Part shown: positions 14,971 through 22,387 of the stretch, piece after piece
How the letters are laid out: each line of letters opens with the position of its first letter
Position numbering within the stretch: position 1 is the stretch's first letter
Virus record (IMG/VR): IMGVR_UViG_3300042319_001922
Location: 1-64,000 of that record
DNA: 64,000 bases
From: a virus
Reading direction: 5' to 3' (one strand)
Position numbers and translations under genes: made by a program
The notes under the pieces: model-generated
Databases searched by the model: none
What the model was told of the DNA's origin: nothing
Seen by the model: only the letters and a program-made list of their open reading frames with translations

Positions 14971-16182
14971 TTAGAACAAGTCCTTGACATCAGGTGTGTA
15001 CACCGAGAACGGTTGCTTGGGAAACTTAAATCCTTTGGCTTTTGTCGGAGCCCAGGTATGCTTTAACTGATGCCAGAAAAATGCAGTACCTTGCGGTGTG
15101 TTCTTGTTGTTACGCGGTGCATCAGGCCACATGTGCTTGGCAATGCCTTTATAGGTTTTGTTGTAGGCATTTAAGTTGGCTTGATGAGCAGTTTTCCAGA
15201 ATTCACTCTTGGCGTCAAAGTTGGCTTGAAACATGTCAATGCAATGTTGGGCCAAGTCTTCAATGTCAGCGTCACTGTACACAATGTCTTGCTGTTCACA
15301 CAAGTTCAAGAACTCAATAATGATCGGGATTTCCTTGCTGTTGATAGGACGTTGTTGAATGCCCACAACATAGTTGCCATACACAGCAAACTGACGCACA
15401 ACTTCAACCGAAGCATCGTTCAGTTCGTTGAGACGACTAATGGCGCCTGTTTGATCAGTGTCGTTAAACTTTTCAGCTGTCAAGAACATGCCAGCGTTGG
15501 CAATGTGCTTCCACTTGGTGTGTGCGTCTACCCACTCAGGCTCGTTAACGCCGTCAACCTCAACACCGTAGATCATTTGCATGAAAATGTCAATGATGTC
15601 CAAGGGCTTCTTGCCTGCGTTTTTACCCACTGTGGTGTTGTTGTTAATAAAGTTACCACGAATCTCACCGCGGCTGGTGATGTCATAGATGTTGATTGGC
15701 ACTTCAATGTCATCAAAGTTTTCACCCAGGCCCACAGTTGCAATCAAGTACAGAGCAATCGAAGTGTGCTGACCATCCCACCCACCCCATTGCCCGGCAC
15801 CAGTTGCATACACCTGAATAGGTTGTGCTTGGTATGCACGGAAGTTGGTGATGATGGTGATAATCCAATCCAAGTTGGGTTCACGTTGCATTGTGGTGTC
15901 AATCACAATGTCCTTGAGCTTGCCTGTCAGACTCTTGCAAAGACGAAAACGTGAGCGATCGTTGACGCTGGTGAGGCCAGGATGATTCTTTTTAAAGACT
16001 GTGATTGCTTTGGCCAGTTTGCTTTGCCAATTGCGGCGTGCTTGCACAGGCATTGCGGCAACGGTGTCGTTGTAGCGTTGAACCAAGTCAATTAGATTAG
16101 AAGCTGAATTTGTATAGCGGGCGTTCTTAGTGGCCGCGTAGTTGTTGGACAAAATTGCCCAGGTTTGTGTGGCGGTAGCCAT
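14971..16182 (-). CDS. ParB-like/DGQHR-type domain protein
   Basis: The 403-residue protein has ITNFRAYQAQPIQVYATGAG then QWGGWDGQHTSIALYLIATV at about residues 116-150, matching the ParB/Srx-like core in which a conserved DGQHR-like motif forms the nucleotide-binding pocket (here DGQHT). The C-terminal half is helical with no known domain. Such proteins bind DNA or nucleotides, and some act as nucleases or modification proteins. It reads from its own promoter at 16280-16309 and is followed by the HNH-like gene. Confidence 0.7.
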   Translation of the reverse strand: MATATQTWAILSNNYAATKNARYTNSASNLIDLVQRYNDTVAAMPVQARRNWQSKLAKAITVFKKNHPGLTSVNDRSRFRLCKSLTGKLKDIVIDTTMQREPNLDWIITIITNFRAYQAQPIQVYATGAGQWGGWDGQHTSIALYLIATVGLGENFDDIEVPINIYDITSRGEIRGNFINNNTTVGKNAGKKPLDIIDIFMQMIYGVEVDGVNEPEWVDAHTKWKHIANAGMFLTAEKFNDTDQTGAISRLNELNDASVEVVRQFAVYGNYVVGIQQRPINSKEIPIIIEFLNLCEQQDIVYSDADIEDLAQHCIDMFQANFDAKSEFWKTAHQANLNAYNKTYKGIAKHMWPDAPRNNKNTPQGTAFFWHQLKHTWAPTKAKGFKFPKQPFSVYTPDVKDLF

Positions 16183-16279
16183 AGTTAGTTCCTTTTTGTT
16201 CGTAATCGTTACAACTCAGTGACACCATGTCACGTTGTTGTGTTTTGATTAGCCGGTATAAATCTTGTACCGTATGCAT

Positions 16280-16309
16280 ATTATATGCGAAAATGCCAAT
16301 TGTTGTCAA
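16280..16309 (-). promoter_or_regulatory. Promoter TTGACA-18-TATAAT
   Basis: Minus-strand TTGACA (16309-16304) and TATAAT (16285-16280) are 18 bases apart. It gives a leader of roughly 90 bases before the ParB-like gene. Confidence 0.75.
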
Positions 16310-16316
16310 CCAAGAA

Positions 16317-16715
16317 TTACCAAAGAACAGGTTCGGGTGTAGTCCTTTCACCTTTTAAAGCCAGCATGATTTCTTCCTGTTCGGTGTAGATCATACGGGC
16401 TGATTCCAGGATCAAGCGACGATCCATGGCGTCTAGCTTCATCCAAGCCTTGATTGTGTGATAGTTGCTGTAGCTTTCTATTGGGAATGAATCCTGGATC
16501 CAACCTGTGGTGTGCTTGAGTGCCTCAATTGTGTTGCCGGGGTGACTCGACTGCACGGCCCGCATAAAGTCATTGGCCAGTACCGCTGACCAAAACGATC
16601 CCGGTTCAAATCCATGGACTAGATAGTTGTACAAGGGATCAAAGTACTCGCGAGGCACTGACCAACGAGTAGCACTCAGCATCATGCGATTACGACTGAA
16701 TTTGGTTAGTGTCAC
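16317..16715 (-). CDS. Conserved phage protein, 132 residues
   Basis: A GTG start at 16715 is preceded by AAGGAG and overlaps the stop of the small gene 16712-16843 (GTGA). The protein has WSVPREYFDPLYNYLVHGFE and PGSFWSAVLANDFMRAVQSS, then HPGNTIEALKHTTGWI. These blocks recur in phage hypotheticals I recognise; function is unknown. It is the last gene of a six-gene chain from the alarmone hydrolase. Confidence 0.75.
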   Translation of the reverse strand: MTLTKFSRNRMMLSATRWSVPREYFDPLYNYLVHGFEPGSFWSAVLANDFMRAVQSSHPGNTIEALKHTTGWIQDSFPIESYSNYHTIKAWMKLDAMDRRLILESARMIYTEQEEIMLALKGERTTPEPVLW

Positions 16716-16843
16716 GATTCAACTCCTTTAGTACAAGATATTTTATCCGGGCTGTACATTAGCACAAAGTTGCCAACATTCATGGTGCCTAGCACGGCCA
16801 GAAATACTACAAATCCACCAACTACAGCAAACATTGTTTTCAT
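16712..16843 (-). CDS. Single-span membrane micro-protein, 43 residues
   Basis: From ATG 16843 the protein reads MKTMFAVVGGFVVFLAVLGT then MNVGNFVLMYSPDK and ends in KGVES. Residues about 5-30 form one hydrophobic helix. It is supported by an ATGA overlap with the upstream stop (16840-16843) and a GTGA overlap with the next start (16712-16715). Function is unknown. Confidence 0.75.
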   Translation of the reverse strand: MKTMFAVVGGFVVFLAVLGTMNVGNFVLMYSPDKISCTKGVES

Positions 16844-17094
16844 TCTTCAACTCCGAACTTGTGTTTAATCTCTGCTACACAATCTCTGCGAAACGAATCC
16901 TCGATCTGATTGCGATAATCATCGTAGCCCGGGCTTAGACCTTCTACAATGTTCACACATTCTCGCACAATCAACTCGGCGAACTTTTCTAGCCCGTTGC
17001 CAAAGACAATATTTTTAACTTCATCGCCTGATTTAAAATCTTTTGCCTGTGTAAGATCAGCCTGTAGAGCAAGTTCTTTAATTCGTTCGTTCAT
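16840..17094 (-). CDS. Conserved phage protein of the MNERIKELA family
   Basis: The start is ATG 17094, which overlaps the upstream stop (ATGA at 17091-17094). The 84-residue acidic helical protein starts MNERIKELALQADLTQAKDF and has FAELIVRECVNIVEGL. This pattern is common in phage hypotheticals and has no known role. Confidence 0.75.
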   Translation of the reverse strand: MNERIKELALQADLTQAKDFKSGDEVKNIVFGNGLEKFAELIVRECVNIVEGLSPGYDDYRNQIEDSFRRDCVAEIKHKFGVEE

Positions 17095-17210
17095 AAAAAC
17101 CACTCCATGTAAATCCAGGCCACAATGCAAGCAACATTAAACCATACAGCAAACAATACCATGTAGAGCATCACCTGAGCCCGCCGTCCTGCTTGTTCAG
17201 CCTCGTTCAT
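17091..17210 (-). CDS. Single-span membrane micro-protein, 39 residues
   Basis: From ATG 17210 the protein reads MNEAEQAGRRAQVMLYMVLF then AVWFNVACIVAWIYMEWFL. A short charged head is followed by one or two hydrophobic spans. It has ATGA overlaps with both neighbours, which strongly suggests that it is translated. Confidence 0.75.
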   Translation of the reverse strand: MNEAEQAGRRAQVMLYMVLFAVWFNVACIVAWIYMEWFL

Positions 17211-17314
17211 AGGTGCCAACTTTCATTTGGATCTTTTGGTGAAAATAACAATGCTAGTCCAACTACAGAGACAACAATGCTATACCCTATCAACACTAAT
17301 TCATTAATTGTCAT
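17207..17314 (-). CDS. Single-span membrane micro-protein, 35 residues
   Basis: From ATG 17314 it reads MTINELVLIGYSIVVSVVGL then ALLFSPKDPNESWHL. The first 25 residues form a hydrophobic helix. Both ends overlap neighbours as ATGA, starting with the stop of the alarmone hydrolase. Confidence 0.75.
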   Translation of the reverse strand: MTINELVLIGYSIVVSVVGLALLFSPKDPNESWHL

Positions 17315-17853
17315 TCTTCAACTCCTACGTACCGGCTTGCCTCGGCGTGCAAACCTGCGTCACCCCGAGTCATCACAGCCAACAACAATCTCTTTTCTTC
17401 CAAGTAGGTCCTAGCGAAAGCAGGGTCATGTTCCATGATGCTTCGGCTGTTGCTGATCAAATCTGCCAACTTGATGGTCTGTGCTTCGGCAGGTGCTTCG
17501 GCAGTGTGAGCACGGTCCACGGCCTTACGATAAGCACGGTTGCCATCTTCGGGCCTGGAAACGTCAGTGAGCCAGCCAACCAAGGCAGCGATGTCAGCAC
17601 CAAAGGCCACGTGCACATCAGTGAAAGTGCAATCAGTGTCTTCCACAACATCGTGCAACCAAGCAGCCGCAACCATGTCGGGTGTAGCACCTGGAACACC
17701 AGCCACGATCCGGGCAACTTCGGCAGGGTGGACGATGTAGGGTTCGCCGGTGTACTTACGCTTCTGTCCAACTGCGGCGTGAGCAGCCATGGCATATACT
17801 TGTGCCTTACGCACAATATCCATGCCACTTTGATCCATTGTAAAATCTTCCAT
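17311..17853 (-). CDS. Small alarmone hydrolase-like HD phosphohydrolase
   Basis: Start ATG 17853 is chosen because AAGGAG lies six bases upstream and the nearby promoter starts only about 20 bases before it. The 180-residue protein has the HD-domain set of the RelA/SpoT hydrolase and MESH1 family: RKYTGEPYIVHPAEVARI, AAAWLHDVVEDTD, FGADIAALVGWLTDVSR and TIKLADLISNSRS. No synthetase domain is present. Such enzymes remove the 3' pyrophosphate of (p)ppGpp, and some act on other nucleotides. It is the first gene of a coupled chain that continues with three membrane micro-proteins. Lowering ppGpp would keep rRNA and DNA synthesis running under starvation. Confidence 0.82.
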   Translation of the reverse strand: MEDFTMDQSGMDIVRKAQVYAMAAHAAVGQKRKYTGEPYIVHPAEVARIVAGVPGATPDMVAAAWLHDVVEDTDCTFTDVHVAFGADIAALVGWLTDVSRPEDGNRAYRKAVDRAHTAEAPAEAQTIKLADLISNSRSIMEHDPAFARTYLEEKRLLLAVMTRGDAGLHAEASRYVGVEE

Positions 17854-17881
17854 ACTGCTCTCCTTCATTGTCTATGTGTAT

Positions 17882-17910
17882 ATTATAGCAGATCGGGAGA
17901 TTTTGGTCAA
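17882..17910 (-). promoter_or_regulatory. Promoter TTGACC-17-TATAAT for the alarmone hydrolase operon
   Basis: Minus-strand TTGACC (17910-17905) and TATAAT (17887-17882) are 17 bases apart, with GC before the -10. It starts the six-gene coupled chain. Confidence 0.85.
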
Positions 17911-17911
17911 C

Positions 17912-17940
17912 CAAAAGATAAGCCCCTTTCGGGGCTTAAA
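17912..17940 (-). terminator. Probable terminator between methyltransferase and promoter
   Basis: A stem AAGCCCC/GGGGCTT with a short loop lies in the minus strand just after the methyltransferase stop, followed by TATCTTTT. The T-run is interrupted, so strength is uncertain. It would insulate the alarmone operon. Confidence 0.65.
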
Positions 17941-17949
17941 ATGTAGTAC

Positions 17950-18693
17950 TCAAGTATTACCAAGTACGCGAATTGCAACTTTTTGATGCCGACTCACTCG
18001 CCCAATATACTCATACCGGATCTTGTGCTGTGCAACAAACTCTTGCCATGCTCGGAATTCATCCAACTGCCAGCCTGGGTAGTTCATGTACTCATCAAAA
18101 ATAATCACTGTGCCGGGCACAATGTTGTTTTTTAAGTTGTCCAAAATTGTAACTGTGCTAGAATACAAATCACAATCCACATGCAACAATTGCACAGGCC
18201 TAGATCCTTGTTCTTGCACAAAGCTTGGCAGTGTCTGATCAAACCAACCCACATGCAATTCACAGTTGCCACGAACTCGGGGAAGCTTGCTTCTTGCAAA
18301 GAAACCTTTGCGCATCCTTGATGTCCAGTCTTCGGGCAGGCCTTTGAAGCCATCAAATCCATGCACAATTTTGTGCGGCAACCAGTAAGCAAATTGATTC
18401 AGTGTGCGCCCAGTGGCCACCCCAAACTCAAGCACCATGCCACGTAGGCCAAGATGGTTGGCTAACTGTGTTTTGCACACCCACTCATGCAAATCATAGT
18501 CAGTATCAAAGTTAGGAACTGCCCGCATGTGCTCTAGCACATAACGAGCAGATTCTTCGCTGGCTAATCGAACTGCGGTAAACTCAGTGTCGATGACATC
18601 AGTATACAGTCCAAGTAGTTGTTTTTGTACAGTGGTGGGCTGTGGGTAGCGCCACCACTCTTCAATTCTATCCAATAGTCTATGTAAGTTCAT
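17950..18693 (-). CDS. TylF/MycF-like sugar O-methyltransferase
   Basis: The 247-residue protein has VLEFGVATGRTLNQFAYW (SAM-binding loop) then HGFDGFKGLPEDWTSR, LLHVDCDLYSSTVTILDNL and IIFDEYMNYPGWQLDEF. These match the TylF/MycF methyltransferases, which are metal-dependent and methylate hydroxyls on sugars. A phage copy could modify host or phage surface glycans. It is followed by a terminator and preceded by the lysis-like genes, separated by about 15 bases. Confidence 0.8.
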   Translation of the reverse strand: MNLHRLLDRIEEWWRYPQPTTVQKQLLGLYTDVIDTEFTAVRLASEESARYVLEHMRAVPNFDTDYDLHEWVCKTQLANHLGLRGMVLEFGVATGRTLNQFAYWLPHKIVHGFDGFKGLPEDWTSRMRKGFFARSKLPRVRGNCELHVGWFDQTLPSFVQEQGSRPVQLLHVDCDLYSSTVTILDNLKNNIVPGTVIIFDEYMNYPGWQLDEFRAWQEFVAQHKIRYEYIGRVSRHQKVAIRVLGNT

Positions 18694-18710
18694 CTAGCAA
18701 GTATAACAGA

Positions 18711-19016
18711 TCACTTGAAGAAAATCAACACCATAAGACTACTTTGAACAATAAATCCAAAAGCAATGGTCACAATGTTTAGGAAGTTGCGCTGTACCAC
18801 TGCTTGAGCAAACATAGCAGTAAGTCCTGACCAGACCAACAATACCATGTCCACACTGGGCATTTTGTCGCTGAGACCAGTCAGCACTGCAATCAGAGTC
18901 GGCAAGGTTGCCGAGTGCAATAAAATCACTGCCAACCAACTCAACGTTGCCGCTGAAATGGGTGCAATATAAGATTGCAGTGTTGTTACAGTTTGTTCAA
19001 TGTCAAAGTTTTTCAT
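18711..19016 (-). CDS. Three-span membrane protein, holin candidate
   Basis: The 101-residue protein has three hydrophobic stretches, in APISAATLSWLAVILLHSAT, VDMVLLVWSGLTAMFAQAVV and IVTIAFGFIVQSSLMVLIFF. Small proteins with two or three spans directly next to a peptidoglycan hydrolase gene are commonly holins. It starts seven bases after the lysin stop and carries no catalytic motif. The role is inferred from position. Confidence 0.55.
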   Translation of the reverse strand: MKNFDIEQTVTTLQSYIAPISAATLSWLAVILLHSATLPTLIAVLTGLSDKMPSVDMVLLVWSGLTAMFAQAVVQRNFLNIVTIAFGFIVQSSLMVLIFFK

Positions 19017-19023
19017 TTAGATC

Positions 19024-19584
19024 TCACTTGTAAAAAATGTGTCGGCCAATTTTGGCCACTTGCTTCTTGTTCCATTGCGGGTTAACATAGTCAGCATGAT
19101 AGTATAGTGCGTCTTTGAGTTCAGGAATTCTAAACCCATCAAACATCACCATCTTTGCGGCTTCTTCACTTTCAAGCCAGAGCTTTTTGTGAATAGGCCG
19201 TGTCTTGAAATTCTGCTCACAGTACCAAGAGAATTGACACAGTACTCGTTCGTACACCACATTCTTCTGGTGCACAACTTGGCATGGATCATTGGGAAAT
19301 TTTCCACTCTCCACGCGATTCATAACCACCTGTGCCACTGCTAGTTTGCCCTCTGCAGGCTCACTAGCGGCTTCCCAGTAGATGTTTTGAGTCATGCATT
19401 GTAGACGGCGTTCTTTGTCCTTGACAGCCGCTTTGAACTCACTAATAGTGGTTACTGTGCTAGCATCAAAGTCTGCCAGGCGGGTTAGTTTGTTTTGAGT
19501 TACTGCATTAATCAGTGCTATGCCAAAAGTGGCAACTATTAAAAACACCACGGTGTGTAGTGATAATTTAATATATTTTTCCAT
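19024..19584 (-). CDS. SleB-type cell-wall hydrolase, likely endolysin
   Basis: The 186-residue protein has an N-terminal membrane helix (residues about 6-28, LSLHTVVFLIVATFGIALIN) followed by the Hydrolase_2/SleB domain: CMTQNIYWEAASEPAEGKLA with the catalytic glutamate, VAQVVMNRVESGKFPNDPCQ, and the late YYHADYVNPQW and IGRHIFYK. The family cleaves peptidoglycan as a lytic transglycosylase or amidase-like enzyme. The N-terminal helix could be a signal anchor, allowing release at lysis. It is the first gene after the promoter at 19725 and is followed by the holin candidate. Confidence 0.85.
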   Translation of the reverse strand: MEKYIKLSLHTVVFLIVATFGIALINAVTQNKLTRLADFDASTVTTISEFKAAVKDKERRLQCMTQNIYWEAASEPAEGKLAVAQVVMNRVESGKFPNDPCQVVHQKNVVYERVLCQFSWYCEQNFKTRPIHKKLWLESEEAAKMVMFDGFRIPELKDALYYHADYVNPQWNKKQVAKIGRHIFYK

Positions 19585-19724
19585 TAGTTTCTCCTTTGGG
19601 TTAATGCAACAGTTCTGCCTAACTACAGCAGGTCTATCACACCAAGGACTTCAAATATACAAAAGCCCCTGTGTTGTTTACGCCTACTTTTTCAAGAGCG
19701 TAAGTTTATGTATGCCATCTAGCT

Positions 19725-19753
19725 ATTGTAACAAACTTGACTTTATTTGTCAA
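19725..19753 (-). promoter_or_regulatory. Promoter TTGACA-17-TACAAT upstream of the lysin
   Basis: Minus-strand TTGACA (19753-19748) and TACAAT (19730-19725) are 17 bases apart. The leader to the lysin ATG is about 130 bases, longer than for most other genes here, leaving space for post-transcriptional control. Confidence 0.75.
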
Positions 19754-19767
19754 GTGATCTAGATAAA

Positions 19768-20004
19768 TTAGCACCACTTCAAGCAAAAAGCGGCACAGTC
19801 TCGATCCGAATCAAAGTAAAAAGCATACTTCCCTGGACGAGTGTCAGTGCTGACATCAATCAGAGACCATCGCCAATCAGACTGACATTCAGTTTTGCAC
19901 CACTCAATTATGGGGTCAAGTCCCCCGTGCGGTTTAACAATCTCTCTAGCATATTCAAAACTTTCTCTGTTACGAGTATGCAGATGGGGCATTGTGCCAA
20001 TCAT
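19768..20004 (-). CDS. Conserved phage protein with DxRPGKYAFYFDSDRD motif
   Basis: The 78-residue protein has CQSDWRWSLIDVSTDTRPGK then YAFYFDSDRDCAAFCLKWC. Similar W-RW-L-D and FYFDSDRDYxAF blocks are widespread in T4-like phage hypotheticals with no function assigned. It overlaps the end of the radical SAM C-terminal frame by four bases. Confidence 0.75.
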   Translation of the reverse strand: MIGTMPHLHTRNRESFEYAREIVKPHGGLDPIIEWCKTECQSDWRWSLIDVSTDTRPGKYAFYFDSDRDCAAFCLKWC

Positions 20005-20315
20005 CTTGGTTGGTCTCCTTGTCGTTTGGATGTGATCAAATCATCTGTGCAACCATTACACCTAGGTAGATTACAAATTGCCTGCTCTTCTAATTCAAAC
20101 CCAGTTAATGCATGCCCAAGATGTTGATTTTTGCATTCACCTCCATACACATTCAATTCTTTGTCAATGAACAATCGAGTGGATCCAGTTTCGCACAACC
20201 AACCTTGCCAATGGTCTTGATTGTTGTTGTGCAACCAATTGGAATAGATCAAGAACTCTTGCCCGTCGTCAGTTGTGACTCGACAGTTGTAGTTGGAGTG
20301 ATTAGTTAAATTCAA
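20001..20315 (-). CDS. C-terminal part of a radical SAM protein, in a separate frame
   Basis: The frame starts at a weak TTG at 20315 and continues the protein encoded at 20302-20925, overlapping it by 14 bases. It has YSNWLHNNNQDHWQGWLCET, then VYGGECKNQHLGHALTGF and CNLPRCNGCTDDLIT. The Cys pattern (C...C...CxLPxCxxC) matches the end of phage radical SAM proteins where an auxiliary Fe-S cluster is bound. The frame relation needs a +1 shift to give one protein. So it is either one gene with a frameshift, natural or from sequencing error, or two co-translated subunits. Confidence 0.65.
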   Translation of the reverse strand: MNLTNHSNYNCRVTTDDGQEFLIYSNWLHNNNQDHWQGWLCETGSTRLFIDKELNVYGGECKNQHLGHALTGFELEEQAICNLPRCNGCTDDLITSKRQGDQPR

Positions 20316-20925
20316 AATCTTGCCTGCCCTTTCTCACATAAAAATCTCTTGTGCCCAGCTTGTAGTTGATTCTGTTTGTGCTGTGACTGATCTTGTGTTG
20401 AGTAAAAAATTCCTCGTACAACTTGATGCGATCCTGATTCCAGTACTCGTCCATGATGTTGACATGAAAACTCTTGCGTGGTCGAACCATTAGGCGATTG
20501 ACTGCTAGTACTTTTTTAAAAAATTCAGTTTCATTCATGTACTCTGAATGTGTGCTGAAGCTTATGGCTTCTACCTGAGCTGCAAGTTTTCGATAATAGT
20601 TCAAACTAGCACTGCCATTTGTGGTCAGTATGATCATGGCAATTTCGGGAAATTCTCGGCGCAACCACTGTATCAAGGGCAAGAAGTTTTTGTTGGCAGT
20701 TACCTCGCCACCAGTAAAACTTATTTTATAAGGCAGTTGTTTGTGCTTTGTTTTTTCATATATATTGGTCCATACTTTTTGCATGGTCGCAAGATCATGG
20801 GGTTTACTAGTGGTATCATGTAAATCAGCTGGACAATACATGCATTCATAGTTGCATCTTGAACCCAGCATCCATCCCAAAGAAAAGTGTTTTGGCTCAG
20901 GGTCAACTCTAATTATTTTGTGCAT
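20302..20925 (-). CDS. Radical SAM protein, N-terminal part
   Basis: From ATG 20925 the 207-residue protein has the cluster motif SRCNYECMYCPADLHD (CxxxCxxC), SFTGGEVTANKNFLPLIQWL (the GGE motif that binds SAM) and IILTTNGSASLNYYRKLAAQ. The C-terminal cysteine-rich region lies in the next frame (20001-20315). Radical SAM proteins cleave SAM to a 5'-deoxyadenosyl radical for a range of modifications; this phage group is often near modified-nucleoside or peptide genes, but the substrate here is unknown. An earlier ATG at 20976 would start before the upstream stop, so the later one was chosen. Confidence 0.85.
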   Translation of the reverse strand: MHKIIRVDPEPKHFSLGWMLGSRCNYECMYCPADLHDTTSKPHDLATMQKVWTNIYEKTKHKQLPYKISFTGGEVTANKNFLPLIQWLRREFPEIAMIILTTNGSASLNYYRKLAAQVEAISFSTHSEYMNETEFFKKVLAVNRLMVRPRKSFHVNIMDEYWNQDRIKLYEEFFTQHKISHSTNRINYKLGTRDFYVRKGRQDFEFN

Positions 20926-20936
20926 GTTATAGTTTA

Positions 20937-21188
20937 TCACCGAACAACATAGTGCTTTAAAATATATTGTTTGCAATTGTCCGGTCGATCGTCAAACCAT
21001 AGTATGTTGTCAAACACACAAAATGTATTGCAAAAATCACGCCCGTATCTTGTGCCACGCAGAGTGGCAAATATCTGTTGATGATGCCAAGTATCAAACT
21101 GCTGACTGCTAATCTTGGATGTGGGCTTGTCTGATTCCAACGGACGTTGTATCAATTGATCTATTATGAATTGTGATGGCACCGGCAT
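20937..21188 (-). CDS. Hypothetical protein, 83 residues
   Basis: Start ATG 21188 overlaps the last base of the upstream stop (TGATG). The protein starts MPVPSQFIIDQLIQRPLESD and contains HQQIFATLRGTRYGRDFCNT, then FCVFDNILWFDDRPDNCKQY. A longer frame runs antisense-like through the upstream gene and was rejected. No family is recognised. Confidence 0.55.
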   Translation of the reverse strand: MPVPSQFIIDQLIQRPLESDKPTSKISSQQFDTWHHQQIFATLRGTRYGRDFCNTFCVFDNILWFDDRPDNCKQYILKHYVVR

Positions 21189-21907
21189 CAATCCCACAGC
21201 GCCTGATAGTACTTGCCAAACAAGCGGAATCCGTTTTGAATACGAGTCTCTACCACTCGCATGCCGTCGTAATCGCACTTGTAGGTGTTTTTTGGACCAT
21301 CCTTCATTTGGTAGTACTTGTGGTCGCCCTTGGGTACTTCGTTGCCGTGCACATCCACAGGTACCCAAATCATGTCAATGTCACCTTCACGGAAAGCATC
21401 TTCCCAGGAATCATCAACTTTGCACTCGAACGCAAAGATCATTTCCGACATGACCCAGTCCCAACGCTTGAAGTGGTTGGCATCAGTATCCCACTCGTTT
21501 TCTTTGGCAGGTGCCTCTGTACTGCGCAGGCCAAGACCTTCAGGCACATCTTCGTCATCTACCAAGGGGCTACCGTGCTTTTTTTCTTTCAGTTGTTTCA
21601 GCATGGGCAGGATAATGGGACTCAGGGTATGATCCATGCTCCAGGTATCCCAGTAGTCAATTTTCACATAGTCGATCTTTGGATGCACCCGATCCAGCAC
21701 CCACTGGATACCCCGGCTGATGGGCTCAAGTCGGTCACTCCACTTTTCCACCCATTCAGGATGCTCAACATATTTCTTTTCATCATCAAAGCCGCGAAAG
21801 CTCTTGTCACGACTGCACTTGCTCCAGTCGGTCCAGAAGAACATGTAGTCCAACATGGTGTAGGGGCTGATCCAGTGATAGCGAGGTTTACCAATGTAGA
21901 TTTTCAT
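21188..21907 (-). CDS. Conserved T4-like phage protein of unknown function
   Basis: The 239-residue protein has KIDYVKIDYWDTWSMDHTLS, PIILPMLKQLKEKKHGSPLV and DDEDVPEGL. This VKID-WDTWSMDHTL-ILPMLKQLK core is one of the most conserved hypothetical proteins in marine T4-like phages. It is acidic with many aromatic residues. No catalytic motif is visible and its role is unknown. Confidence 0.85.
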   Translation of the reverse strand: MKIYIGKPRYHWISPYTMLDYMFFWTDWSKCSRDKSFRGFDDEKKYVEHPEWVEKWSDRLEPISRGIQWVLDRVHPKIDYVKIDYWDTWSMDHTLSPIILPMLKQLKEKKHGSPLVDDEDVPEGLGLRSTEAPAKENEWDTDANHFKRWDWVMSEMIFAFECKVDDSWEDAFREGDIDMIWVPVDVHGNEVPKGDHKYYQMKDGPKNTYKCDYDGMRVVETRIQNGFRLFGKYYQALWD

Positions 21908-21940
21908 ATTAATTCCTTGACTGATTAAACAATTTATCTC

Positions 21941-22381
21941 TTACTTGGGCAAGTATTGATCGTGTGCTACCCATTTATTTTTGACCAGGAAGCCCCACTC
22001 GCGTTTTTTTGCGCCTGGCATAAAAAGTGTCCAACATTCCACAGCAGGATCTAATTCAATGCGATGATAGCTAGTGGCACTGCTAATGCGAAAATGACCC
22101 GGCTTGCGCCAGTGTGCAATCTCTCCAAATTTCTCCCCTTTGTCATTGAACTGCGGAATCCATTCCCAGTAGCCGCCTTTCAAAATAAGTGTAGCATAAG
22201 GCCAGGGATGATCATGCACGTCATCGGGATCACTCTTTAAAAACTTGTGAACAAAAATGTTGAACGGGAACCAGGCACGCTCTTTAAGAAACACATAGTA
22301 GCGTTCCAGATAAGGATCCTGTCCCTGGCGATCTAGAATGACTCGTTGTCGTCCTAGTTTTTTCATGATCTTTTTAAACAT
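21941..22381 (-). CDS. Cupin-like conserved phage protein
   Basis: The start is uncertain. ATG 22381 (MFKKIMKKLGRQR) is given, but the promoter's -10 ends six bases before it, so the message would be leaderless; ATG 22366 is the alternative. The protein of 146 residues has SDPDDVHDHPWPYATLILKG and GYWEWIPQ, then a late HRIELDPAVECWTLFMPG. Two histidine-rich strands around a glycine turn match small metal-binding cupins. The ligand or substrate is not known. Confidence 0.65.
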   Translation of the reverse strand: MFKKIMKKLGRQRVILDRQGQDPYLERYYVFLKERAWFPFNIFVHKFLKSDPDDVHDHPWPYATLILKGGYWEWIPQFNDKGEKFGEIAHWRKPGHFRISSATSYHRIELDPAVECWTLFMPGAKKREWGFLVKNKWVAHDQYLPK

Positions 22382-22387
22382 GTATTT

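Noticed and set aside
15181-15954. Long + strand frame of 257 codons
   Set aside because: It runs antisense across the ParB-like gene, has no ribosome site and an unlikely composition.
16127-16351. Minus-strand frame of 74 codons
   Set aside because: It crosses the promoter at 16280 and overlaps the ParB-like start; no ribosome site and no recognisable protein.
21173-21928. Long + strand frame of 251 codons
   Set aside because: It is antisense to the conserved 21188-21907 gene, whose motifs are clear.
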